From positions 3,734,001 through 3,798,000 of the forward strand of contig NC_087390.1 of the NCBI RefSeq assembly GCF_963675165.1: 64,000 nucleotides of DNA, read 5' to 3'. Every line of letters starts with the position of its first letter. Positions within the stretch are counted from its first letter, which is position 1. This DNA is from Halichondria panicea. Its lineage: Eukaryota > Porifera > Demospongiae > Suberitida > Halichondriidae. Positions 24,930 through 34,646 of this stretch are shown here, in pieces. The translations under genes were made by a program, and so were the position numbers. Below the pieces are notes generated by a model that saw only the letters and a program-made list of their open reading frames with translations, was not told the DNA's origin and did no database searches.

Positions 24930-25756
24930 GATGATCGGCTATACAAGGAGAATAACCTTATACCGAGGAACTTAGTCACCAGAAAATACAACTACATTTT
25001 ACAATAAGATAAATACATGTACCGGTACACGTATAAAGCCAGAAAAAGTAAATTACGTTCTCAGTGCTAGTGATGCAGGAAAGTGACAAAAAAAGGCCAT
25101 TTGTTTTACTGTGTAGTGGGTTCTTGGGGTAAAAATTCGTTCAACTCGAAAACGGTGATTTTTAAGAATAAAAATTGTGTTTGACTTCACTGCATGTGTT
25201 CAGGTAAGTGGGCCTACGCTTTCGTTGATGTCAGCTTGCCCACATATTTTACCCCACAAAAATTGGCAGCCATACAATAGTCCCAGAGCACGATCGAATG
25301 TATTTTGGGATTTGCTCATGAGACTAAGCAGTTGTTTAACAGCCTATCACAATTAAGTACAGTGTCACAAACGAGGGGGGCAGGTGCAGGCCCTGAGAAC
25401 CAAATAATTTACTATAGGCTAAATGAATATGCGGTATACTGAAAGCTTTATCCACACAAAATTGCCAGATTACCTGCAAAAGAGGGCTGTTATGATGATA
25501 CTGCTACTCAGGTGGGATCAGGTGGACCCAGAGATATGCTTTAATTTCTTGGCACAAGAATAATAATTGTCTTTTGTTCTAATTACAGCACCCCTAAATA
25601 GAGGGAATAATATGCAAGGGGCGTAGTCAACACCCACGCACTGCTGAGTGCAGTTTTGGTCCAGGGGTACCTATATTAAATTTTTTAATTTCCCCCTACA
25701 CAGTCATATATTTTCTCGCACCACCCCCGATTAAAATGAACTATATACCTTACGTG

Positions 25757-26224
25757 TAGTCTCATGAATCAGCCGCCGTTCTTTTGGAACCACCACCGTC
25801 TGAGCACTCTTGTCATCGTTTTATGTGCAAGACGGAATTCCGTCTTGACCAATCAAATTGCAGAAGTCCAGTCAGGTGATGAACTTGGAGGCAGAAAGAA
25901 CTGCACTTTGCTCAACGCATTTGGATAATCATTACGCATGCATTACGCATGGTAAACACTTCATACATAGAAGCTGCTACAAATATAAGCAAGGCAAGCA
26001 GGGGTCCTTGGGCACAGATTTAGCACCACAGCAAACACAAGTAGAGAGAGATGCCTTCGCTTGGCGATTTGTATAACAATTAGGAAATATGTGTGGGGGT
26101 AAGATAACGATTTAATTACATTCCATTGGTTTTGTGAGCAATCAACATTCCATTTTGAAATGACTTCATGATAAGAGTGCTCAGACGGTGGTTCCAAATG
26201 AACGGCGGCTGATTCATGAGACTA
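25757..26224. repeat. Family E foldback/MITE copy 1
   Basis: The inverted ends TAGTCTCATGAATCAGCCGC and its reverse are followed on both sides by GTCTGAGCACTCTT, giving arms of about 50 bp. Copy 2 at 32293-32608 shares the arms and internal blocks (GACCAATxAxATTGC, CAGGTGA, CATTCCATTxTGAAATGACT). A fragment of the ends lies at 30366-30414. It is upstream of the PIP4K2 start (24929), with about 830 bp between. Confidence 0.75.
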
Positions 26225-26340
26225 CCGTACGTGTAGCGTGTAATTTTCGTGGGGCAAAATATTCGTGGTTTTCGTGGTTGGAGGTCTGACCATGAATATT
26301 TTACCCACGAATGAAGCGACCTTACCTACCTTTACCTGAA

Positions 26341-27492
26341 CCGGTGTCATAAAATTTTAGGCCCCCCATGAGATTGGGCCCCCCCGGGCCTAGAATTTTA
26401 ACATTTTAGGCCCCCTCTTAAAATTTTAGGCCCCCATTAACAGCGCAACAGCGGTAACATTATGTGACAGTGCATTCTCAAAATACACCAATACAGTCTT
26501 CTATGGTCTTCACAGTCTATGCAGTGCCAGTTACTGAATGCAGCTCTCCTCACACACACACATTTCATTATTTCATGCATGTACAGTAGTATACCACAGG
26601 GCACTGGTCTCACAGCCATCACACTGGACCATGTCATTCTATGTATTAGGCCTCATGCAGCACAAAGCACATTATTATAGGTGCCAACTGTCCCGAATTG
26701 GTCAGGAGTCTGGACTGTCCAAGATTACCCTTGTCTCGAAAGGAAACTGCTTGTGATTCCACCATAGATACAACAGTTTCTCTCTTGACTTCTATCTATG
26801 ATTCCACATTACTTGAGATCTGAGCCAGTGATGCTATTGGAGCATCGGATCCCCACAACAATTTACATCTTCTATGTAGGAAAACATGGAGGAAGATATG
26901 AATTGTTGTCTTTGCACTGAAAATTGTGTGCTTTATACTTTATAATAATTATGAATTCACAAAATTTGCCTCCTTTGGCGGCCAGCCGCTTGGGGATAAC
27001 GCCGCCATGTTTTGTCCTGAAATTTGGCTGAGAAAGTAAGCACGAAGTTGCCAATAATTATGGCGATAGCTATGCACAACATCAATTATTTTACAGGCAG
27101 ATCCAAAATTGCAGAGCTGCATCAAAGCATTTAACTCTTATAGCTATAAGCATGAGTAACTCGAGGCTAGAGTATAACTTGAAACTTCCTTCACTTAGAA
27201 TTCCATGATAGTCTTTTAGTATAATAATGCAAACATTTTTGCTACTTTGATACAGAGTCTTTGCATGCATGCAGTCTCTTTGATGCTTTGTCAACTAATA
27301 GAGCTAACCTTACCATATTATTATATCTCTTTGACTTCGTTCATCGTGCAGAAAAGGATAGCAGAAGAGGGGGGCCTAGAATTTTAACAGATTGGACCCC
27401 CTGGGGGCCTAAACTGTTAACATTCTAGGCCCGGGGGGCCAAAAATTTTAAAATTCTAGGCCCTGGGGGGGGCCAAAATTTTATGACACCGG
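26341..27492. mobile_element. 1.15-kb element with C/G-run inverted ends (family K)
   Basis: The left end CCGGTGTCATAAAATTTTAG followed by GGCCCCCC matches, reversed, the right end GGGGGGGCC..AAAATTTTATGACACCGG. Each end is extended by several tandem blocks of the form GGCCTAGAATTTTAA plus G or C runs, facing inward. The interior (26450-27360) has no recognisable gene. A non-autonomous DNA transposon is the likely nature; class unknown. Confidence 0.6.
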
Positions 27493-27502
27493 CGTGCAAA
27501 GC

Positions 27503-27551
27503 TAGCCTCCTTCACAAGGCCTAATTAAGAGCGGCCTGGGATCGAGGCTAG
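27503..27551. repeat. Family P short repeat
   Basis: CTAGCCTCCTTCAC..AGCGGCCTGGGATCGAGGCT. The same short module appears at 11030-11085, 43166-43215, 43703-43730 and 51614-51673, often with a GGGAAGTGGGCC or reversed core. It lies exactly between the family K element and the retroelement. Confidence 0.5.
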
Positions 27552-30270
27552 TGCAAAGCTTGCTCCTGTGTGAAAGCAGGCAATAAATGCTCCAACTGTC
27601 TGCCAAGTAAGCTGGGGAACTGCCAAAACAGCTCTCCCAAATCTGCTTCCAGCGTGGATGTTCCAGTCGTAGTCCAACTAACCGACTGTCAACCACTCAA
27701 TCAATACCACTGTCACCACAAACATTACTGGATCTGGAAGAGGGAGACCACATATCTAGTTCAGGCACAAGCTACAGCAACTCTCCCACCCCGCCAACTA
27801 CCAGCAATGAACAGAGATCGTACCCTATGCTACCAAACTTCTTACTAATTTTACATGGGGTATCCACAGTGCCACAAATTTCACTCAAATAATTGAAGCA
27901 ACGTACTCAGAAGTCGTACACTGGAGACCAAACTATTTTACTATACCACTAGGAAAAGCCGGGAAAGAATTTGTGCGAGAGCTCTCTAAGCCTTTGCCAC
28001 AGAATCTTCGATGGAGTCAATCGCCCTTTGGGCTGCCACCGTACCGCCTATCCTGCTTCTTCAAAAACCAAACCGCACCTCCAAGTCAAAGGAACACATC
28101 ACATGCCTGGATAGAAGGCTGAGAGTTGGTGACTTAAATGAATTAGTATTGGAAGGTAGGGCCTTACAGAATCGCCTACCAAAGACCTATCCCCCCACAG
28201 CCAAACAGAACCTCTCATTGCCAAGCTGATGTTTGCCGGAAAAATAAAGGCCGCATTGGATCTGCTATCGAACAATGGGGAGAAAGGGGAGAAAGGTGGC
28301 ACTCTTCACCCATCGGACCCAAACATCCCCACAGTCAGAGAAGCAGAGAAGCACTGAACAACAAGCACCCTCTGGGCCAACCGGCCAGAACAGAATGCAT
28401 CATAATCCCCAACCTATCCACCCTGTTATCTTTGACTCTATTGATGCTAGATCGGGCTCAGCGGGACCATCGGGCATAGACGCACACGATTGGAGAAGAA
28501 TATGTACATCATATAAAGGTGCCTCTGCTGACATAATTATGCAACTCGCTCGCTCTGGAAGCAAGGAGGATCTTATATTGATCCCAAATCTATCTCACCC
28601 CTACTTGCCTGCAGGCGATAAGCACTGCCAGACGGATTATTGCTAAAGCAGTCCTCTCCATTACTAGGAAGGACATACAAGACACCGCTGGATGTCTTCA
28701 ACTGTGTGGGGGACAGATCGCTGGAATTGAAGCTGCAGTGCATGCGGTAAGAACTTCCTTTGAATCAGATGACAACGAAGGTATGCTCCTGGTCGATGCC
28801 AGCAACGCCTTTAACTCGCTTAACAGACAAGTTGAATATTCAAAGACGTGTCCACCCCTCGTCATCATACTAATTAACAATTACAGAGCCCCCACCGCCG
28901 AACTGTTCGTGGATGGAGACACATTACTATCTCAAGAGGGAACCACTCAGGGAGACCCACTTGCGATGCCCATGTACGCCGTACTACTCATCAGGAAACT
29001 ACAAACAGATATGGTATGCAGACGATGCCGCAGCCGTGGGAAAAATTACAGAACTACGTGAATGGTGGGACAAATTAACTACAGCAGGCCCGGGCTATGC
29101 ATGGCTACTTTCCAAAAGCATCGAAGACATGGTCAGAAGGACTGCAACTCTTCACCGGCACAGGTGTGAACGTAACAACTGATGGCAGACCATACCTGGG
29201 AGTCGCCATTGGCCCTAGAGAATATGTAACAACTCATACTGAATTGAAAGTCAAAGAATGGGTCTCTAATGTGAAGAGCCTGGCAAGAATCGCTACAACT
29301 CAACCTCATGCAGCGTTTTCTGCTGTCACCCATGGTCTGATGAGCAAATGGACCTACCTGAGTCGCACCACCCCTGACATAGGCCCCCTGCTGAAGCCTC
29401 ACTGACACCACCAAATGACGTACAGTGCATTGTTTGCTCTACCAGCAAGGCTTGGTGGCCTTGGGATAGACATTCCATCAAGAACAGCGGCTCATAAGAT
29501 AGCGTCGACTCTCTGTGACCACATCCTCTCTCAGGACCCTAACTATGGCCCCACCATTGTTTCGAAGCAGCAGAGACAAGTTCATCAACAAAATCAAGCA
29601 AATAGCCTTGCTGAAGCGAATAGGATCTCGGAGGCCTTGCCGGACCAAGAGCGATGGATTTCGCAAAAGAGAAGGGAGCATCAACATGGCCACTGCCATA
29701 CCATTGGTGGAACAAGCCCGGCTGGACTCCAGCAGACATGCCCCTGAATGTGGAAAAAACTTATCAGTGGAACATGCCATGTCCTGTGCTAGGGGAGGAT
29801 TCCCCTCAATCAGGCACAACGAGATCAGGGACCTAACAGCCACCCTCCTAACAGAAGTGTGCAATAATGTTTGTACAGAGCCGGAATTACAACCTGTGTC
29901 ACAGGAAGCTCTGAGAGGTGCCTCAGCCAACCGTCAGGATGGAGCCAACGGTTTTTGGGGAGGAACATTTGAAAGAACTTACTTTGACGTTAGAGTATTT
30001 AACCACCTGGCCCCGTCCAACAGACATACCCAACTCTCCTCCGCATACAGAAAGCATGAAAGGATCAAAAAGCGGTCCTATGAACGAACATGCCACCTAT
30101 ACACCACTTGTACTTTGGGGGGCTAGGTAATGCATTTACAAAAGACCCATGTGCTGCCGACTATATATCTTTCTCTCTCCTCCGATCATCAATCATGTCC
30201 ATTAGAGGAGCAAGGTCCTCATGTGGGCACGCAGCGTTAACCGTGGACTTGGTTAACTCTGAAAGGAACA
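27552..30270 (+). pseudogene. Decayed reverse-transcriptase retroelement, copy a
   Basis: A plus-strand retroelement with several frameshifts and deletions. Recognisable pieces in order: a Cys-rich start (AGNKCSNCLPSKLGNC), VVHWRPNYFTIPLGKAGKEF, RVGDLNELVLEGRALQNRL, HPVIFDSIDARSG, the RT palm with GMLLVDASNAFNSLNR (motif A Asp), SQEGTTQGDPLAMPMYA (motif B) and WYADDAAAVGKI (catalytic ADD), then GRPYLGVAIG, TTPDIGPLL, a damaged CCHC segment (EHAMSCARGGFPSIRHNEIR), GFWGGTFERTYFDVRVF and finally SFSLLRSSIMSIRGARSS. Same family as 48105-50028, which keeps an open frame over the second half. It is the most complete copy in length but the most broken in frame. The mobile function is reverse transcription with target-primed insertion; this copy cannot encode it intact. 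Confidence 0.8.
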
Positions 30271-30271
30271 T

Positions 30272-30414
30272 GCAACCACGAAAATATTACCCACGAAATA
30301 TCTCAATATTGCTGAACCACGAATATTTTGTCCCTCGAAAATTACCCGCTATACGGTATATCAGGATGTGCTCATGAACCAGCCGCACAGGAACGGCGGC
30401 TGATTCATGAGACT
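30272..30414. repeat. Family T MITE and family E end fragment
   Basis: 30272-30360 carries CCACGAAAATATTACCCACG and ends AAAATTACCCGCTATACGGTA. 30366-30414 is a short hairpin version of the family E ends (CATGAACCAGCCGC and GCGGCTGATTCATGAGACTA). Together they abut the 3' end of retroelement copy a. Confidence 0.5.
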
Positions 30415-30655
30415 AGAGTGCATGAAGGGATCGATGAGTATAGCATAGATACGCCGATTAAATAGAATCGAGGCTAAAATACTAGTATTTATGAGTCCGA
30501 GAGTAAGCCTTACTCTCGGACTCCCTATACTCATAGATCATGTAAGGCATCTATAATCAGACACAATGGATATTCAGACACTCATTCTAAGGAAACAAGC
30601 AGTGATAAAAAATTTCTTTTGCACCATCTGTTCATAAGTGTTTTTGGTGCCAAAT

Positions 30656-30795
30656 CGTCATGCAAGCAGTCAAAACAAACATGCAAGTGTCATGCAAGCG
30701 GTCTGAACATGCGGTATGAATGAACATGCAAGCGGTATCATCATGCAAGCAGTCAGAACTCGTCATGCAAGTGGTCAGAACGATATGCAAGCGCC
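30656..30795. repeat. Degenerate ATGCAAGCGGT minisatellite
   Basis: About seven irregular units of the type CATGCAAGCGGTC(A)GAA, 18-25 bp apart. An array of the same unit in the opposite orientation (ACCGCTTGCATGTTCAT) lies at 33395-33575. The spacing varies too much for a CRISPR array and there are no unique spacers of constant length. Confidence 0.65.
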
Positions 30796-31014
30796 GCTCA
30801 GTGTGCAGGAGTGATCTCATTGGCTTAAAGCTCTGGTTAAGGGGATTGCGATGGGCGTATAATTATTATAGCCATTGTCACAAAAAATGCCCAGAAATGG
30901 GCGTGGCTTAATTTGCTTCCATCTTTTTATTTTATGCACTCCATCTCGGGGCAAAAAACAGTAAACGTAAACAAAAACAAAAAGAATAAATTAATACACA
31001 AGTAAAGCAATCAC

Positions 31015-32850
31015 TGTCTGGATCGAGTGTCTGGATCGAGGATCTAAGTAGTGAAAAGGAGAGGCGGCATCTTAGCCAGTGGTTGGTTTTGCTGTAAGGG
31101 TGTCCCATTTGTGCGAGAGCAGGGAAGCCAATTAATCCCACCAGTAGTGGACATTATCAAGGGCGTATACGCCATTGACATTACCAAAGGTGTAAATGAT
31201 GCATGTTCTATTTCTCTTACTCTCTGTTCGTAGGATCTTTTCTTTTCTCTTTCGTGTCACGCTGCTAGTGAGCCTCTGTTTAATGGGGCATGGGGATTAG
31301 ACACTCGTACATCAAAGCAAGTCTGCCTCCCCATATCCCATTTGCTGAGATGTCAAGACGAGCACGTATTAGCTGTGGCAAACCAGAGTGTTTCTTCGGT
31401 AATTGGCTGTAGGTCCGAACATCGTTGCATGCGGTTAAGTCCCGTATCTCGTTGTGCCTGAAAGTCGGGAAACCTCCTTTGGCACATAATAGAGCATGTT
31501 CAATAGTGAAAGCTCTGCCACAGTCACAATTCGATGATGGATTCCATCCGTAGCGCAGTGCTTGCTCCGTTGTGTAGGGTAAAGCCATGTTCTGATAGCC
31601 GTCCGCCATGAGGAAGCGATCCATTGCTGTTTGCAGAGTGTCCGGGAGAAGTTGGTTCAACTCCATAGCTTTAGAGGTGTTCTCATGCATGGTTATTCAG
31701 CCTCCTAACGTTTTTCTTGTGGTCGAGTTGTGTGTTAAGAGTTTCCAATCCATAAACATGGTCGTGCGAGTAGCATGGCCTTCATTTTCCCTCACTTCAA
31801 AGGTTGCTTTTGTGGCGTGTACTGCAGTACTGCTGCTTCTATACCCGACAGCTGCCCTAGCTGTTGGCAGCCGCATGCTTGCATGTCACATTTCAGTAGC
31901 TGTGTTATCCCCTCGAATCTTATTGGATGAGGGGCTATGATGTATATATTCCCTGTATGCCTTTAGGGTGCTTGCTAATAAGGATGTCCTTAACAGGTTG
32001 TGAGTTTGGGTCGTTGGGATTTTCAAGATCAAGGATCGAGTTGCTTTCAGTTGCTTTCAGAGAATATCGAGTGCCGCCTTGCATTTTCCTGCAAACATCA
32101 GATTTGCAAAAGACCTGGCTGTTTATGTGGGGGTGGAGTCTATTCTGAATGGCTTTGCCTTCATCCATCAATTTGGAGAGGTCCCCCATTCTCCATATTT
32201 CCAAATTCTTTCCTAGCTTTGTTCTGAGGCTCTTTCTCCAATGTTCCTCTAGAGATTTTGAGAATTCAGTGGAACTAAATGGTCCCCATAGGTAGTCTCA
32301 TGAATCAGCCGCACCTTTGGTGTCCGTCTGAGCACTCTTACATGAACTCATGGGCCATGTCGGATTTCCAACGTGACCAATGAGATTGCTCACAAGCATC
32401 AGGTGACTTGAATAGGAGGCAACAAATAGTGAAATTTTACATGCGGTTGAGCAGCAAGCAGTGATGTGGCTGAGCAGAGATAGCGGATGTGGTTGCATTT
32501 TTATGGTTTTGTTAGCTTGTACAGTGACGTAATACATTCCATTGTGAAATGACTTCACGTAAAGAGTGCTCAGACTGACACCAAAGGTGCGGCTGATTCA
32601 TGAGACTAAGGTGAACTCATGGGTGTAAAACACGGTATAGGTAGGGTAGGGTAAGACTCCACTTGAGGGCCTCGAAATGCTGGAGGACCAGAGAGGCTTG
32701 AGATGATGCCTGAGGGCCTTGACAAGGAGTTGGAGGGATTTGATTGCTTGGGGCAGCCAGGTTTGCACAGTTACCCAGTCTCTTAGGGAGGCATTCGCCT
32801 GTAGCTTTGCTTGAGTGGCAAAGTCACATGATATAGTGCAATTCAGCATA
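31015..32850 (-). pseudogene. Retroelement copy c, fragmented, split by a MITE
   Basis: Minus-strand pieces of the same retroelement family as 27552-30270. From its 5' side: 32850-32609 (coding-like but not diagnostic), then the family E element 32293-32608, then 32290-31935 with EFSKSLEEHWRKSLRTKLGK and IWRMGDLSKLMDEGKAIQN (equivalent to RVGDLNELVLEGRALQNRL of copy a), then 31690-31280 with ALRYGWNPSSNCDCGRAFTI, IEHALLCAKGGFPTFRHNEI and RLDISANGIWGG, and finally the C-terminal end HWLRCRLSFSLLRSSI at about 31065-31015. The reverse-transcriptase palm is missing, a large internal deletion. The C-x-C..H..C spacing of the putative zinc knuckle is intact in this copy. Confidence 0.72.
32293..32608. 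repeat. Family E MITE copy 2, inside retroelement copy c
   Basis: Arms TAGTCTCATGAATCAGCCGC.. and its reverse, with GTCTGAGCACTCTTA / TAAAGAGTGCTCAGAC extending them. TA dinucleotides at both borders are the only possible target duplication. It splits the retroelement open frame, so it inserted after copy c. Confidence 0.75.
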
Positions 32851-33394
32851 AACTTCCAAAACGTTGTTTTACAATTAGCTCAGTAATGAATCACTACGGC
32901 CACTATTCAACTATATGCAGGTCAACTAAGAGGTGGTGGGCCTACATTTTGTATGAACAATGGATTTTGCTTCATTTTACAACACCAAATTTGTTATGCA
33001 TGCCTTACATTCCATTGCAAACCATTCTACGCTCAGGAATTTTGAAAATGTCAATGCAGTGAAGTCACTTTTAGGGGTTTTTCGGATTCTAGTCAATCAC
33101 TGTATACATACAGACGTCAAAACTACATAATTTATATAGCATTATAAGTGGATGAAGAAAAAAGTTAACGCTCACAAATTTTGCGCAGATGGAACAGAGA
33201 ACGAGTTCTGACATAGTTTAGGAGTGGGCGTGGCCTAACATTCGTTTGGACCAACATTTTGTGCCATTTTTAATGCCTTCCATAAGTTACTTTTCAGAAA
33301 TAAGTTCCTACACCCTAATAATGTAAGTAATCACTAATGAGCAAGCTGTTGTAGAATATACAATTTTGAATACAAGTTTATGCCGAATTGCACT
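32851..33394. other. No feature recognised
   Basis: AT-rich sequence between retroelement copy c and the second minisatellite. No exon, RNA gene or inverted repeat was identified. Confidence 0.35.
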
Positions 33395-33575
33395 ATACAC
33401 TGCTTGCATGACAATACTGCCAGCTTGCATGCATGTTCATTCATATATACCGCTTGCATATTAATTTTTGTTCTAACTGCTTGCATGTTCATTCATACCG
33501 CTTGCATATTTGCATTGATACTGCTTGAATATTGGTTCTGACCGCCTGCATGACGATTCATACCGCTTGAATACA
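33395..33575. repeat. Minisatellite, inverted relative to 30656-30795
   Basis: About eight irregular units of ATACCGCTTGCATGTTCATT type, the reverse complement of the unit at 30656-30795. The two arrays enclose 2.6 kb that contains retroelement copy c. Confidence 0.6.
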
Positions 33576-33714
33576 CAGCTTGTTACATGTACATGTATGT
33601 GTATTTAATTTAGGTTGCGAATTGATCAACCCATCGCAAAGTTCCCATATGTCTCGCAAAACATTCTGTATCGTGATTCATAATCATTTCATGGCTGGTG
33701 CGGTTAATTACCAG

Positions 33715-33820
33715 AGAACGTACGACATCAGCGTGTCATAAACACACACATTCCTTGAACTTTGACCTAAGGAATGTGTGTCTAAAACATTTCCTTTGAC
33801 ACGTGGATGTCGTACCTCAC
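33715..33820. repeat. Foldback hairpin
   Basis: Nested arms: ACGTACGACATCAGCGTGTC against TGACACGTGGATGTCGTAC, and inside them ACACACATTCCTTGAAC against AAGGAATGTGTGT. Probably a small foldback element. Confidence 0.55.
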
Positions 33821-33894
33821 TGGATCCTAGGACTGAGTGACCCCCTGGACAATGGCCCTGCGTCCTAGGATTCAGTGACGGATTTAGTAGCATG

Positions 33895-34116
33895 TACCGT
33901 ATAGCGCGAAATTTCGAGGCACTTATATTTCGTGGATTGGCCTCTAAAAGCCATTTCGTTGCACAATGTTCGCGGAATGACTGCTTACCGGAAGCCACGC
34001 CTTTAAATATTTGCATGATAGCAGGTAATTCTAATTAAAGAACAATTTTCGTGTAGAATTCTAACCCACGAAATCCGCGAAAATTAAGCCCCTCGAAAAT
34101 TTCGCGCTATACGGTA
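33895..34116. repeat. Family A MITE copy 4, both ends intact
   Basis: Starts TACCGTATAGCGCGAAATTT and ends AATTTCGCGCTATACGGTA; 222 bp, orientation opposite to copies 1 and 3. The arms are perfect for at least 19 bp. It lies about 530 bp downstream of the CDC16 stop. Confidence 0.8.
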
Positions 34117-34432
34117 TATTAGATAAATTGACAGTGTAGCGACAGTCAGGATAATAGCAGCAAGCAGCCATTGTACACAAGATCGAGAAAGAGCATGCTG
34201 TAGGCCATGCAGGCCCTATAGATTACAAAACGTGACTTATGACATTAGTGTTTCGGTAAAGACATCCTCTTTGCTGTGATTCAACTACCAGACAACTTTA
34301 AGTCTTCTGAAAGCCAAATCCTTGTAATGCAATAGTGCAGATGAGCATAATGGGCACTTTCAAAAGCCTCAGTACTCACCCTAGCTGTATCTCTATAATA
34401 ATAACAGTTCATTCAGGTTCGTTTGGAATTTC

Positions 34433-34512
34433 CTAGGTTAAGAGTAGTTGGGCGGAGTCCAACCAACGCTTCGCTCGTTGGTTGGACTCCGCCCAATTAA
34501 CTAGGTTAAGAG
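34433..34512. repeat. 56-bp perfect hairpin with 12-bp flanking direct repeat
   Basis: The hairpin 34445-34500 has arms TTGGGCGGAGTCCAACCAAC and its reverse around a short CTTCG-containing loop. Direct repeats CTAGGTTAAGAG flank it at 34433-34444 and 34501-34512. The outer TAGTTGGGCG terminus is the same as that of the 3.8-kb element R at 47893, so this may be a minimal member of that family. Confidence 0.7.
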
Positions 34513-34646
34513 TTCAAAAATACAGTGAGTGTTGTACGTACTCCACACTGATAAAATTAATTGCTTATAATCAGTTAAATCACAATAATAACAATCAACA
34601 ACATAGTTAACTACTTGCATAATACAAAGTGTGTATACTTATATTA

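Noticed and set aside
29478..29930. 150-codon minus-strand open frame
   Set aside because: It is the antisense of the retroelement C-terminal region in copy a, whose plus-strand pieces match the family.
30656..30795. Regularly recurring units as a CRISPR array
   Set aside because: Unit spacing is irregular, spacers are not unique or of constant size, no cas genes are near, and the context is eukaryotic.
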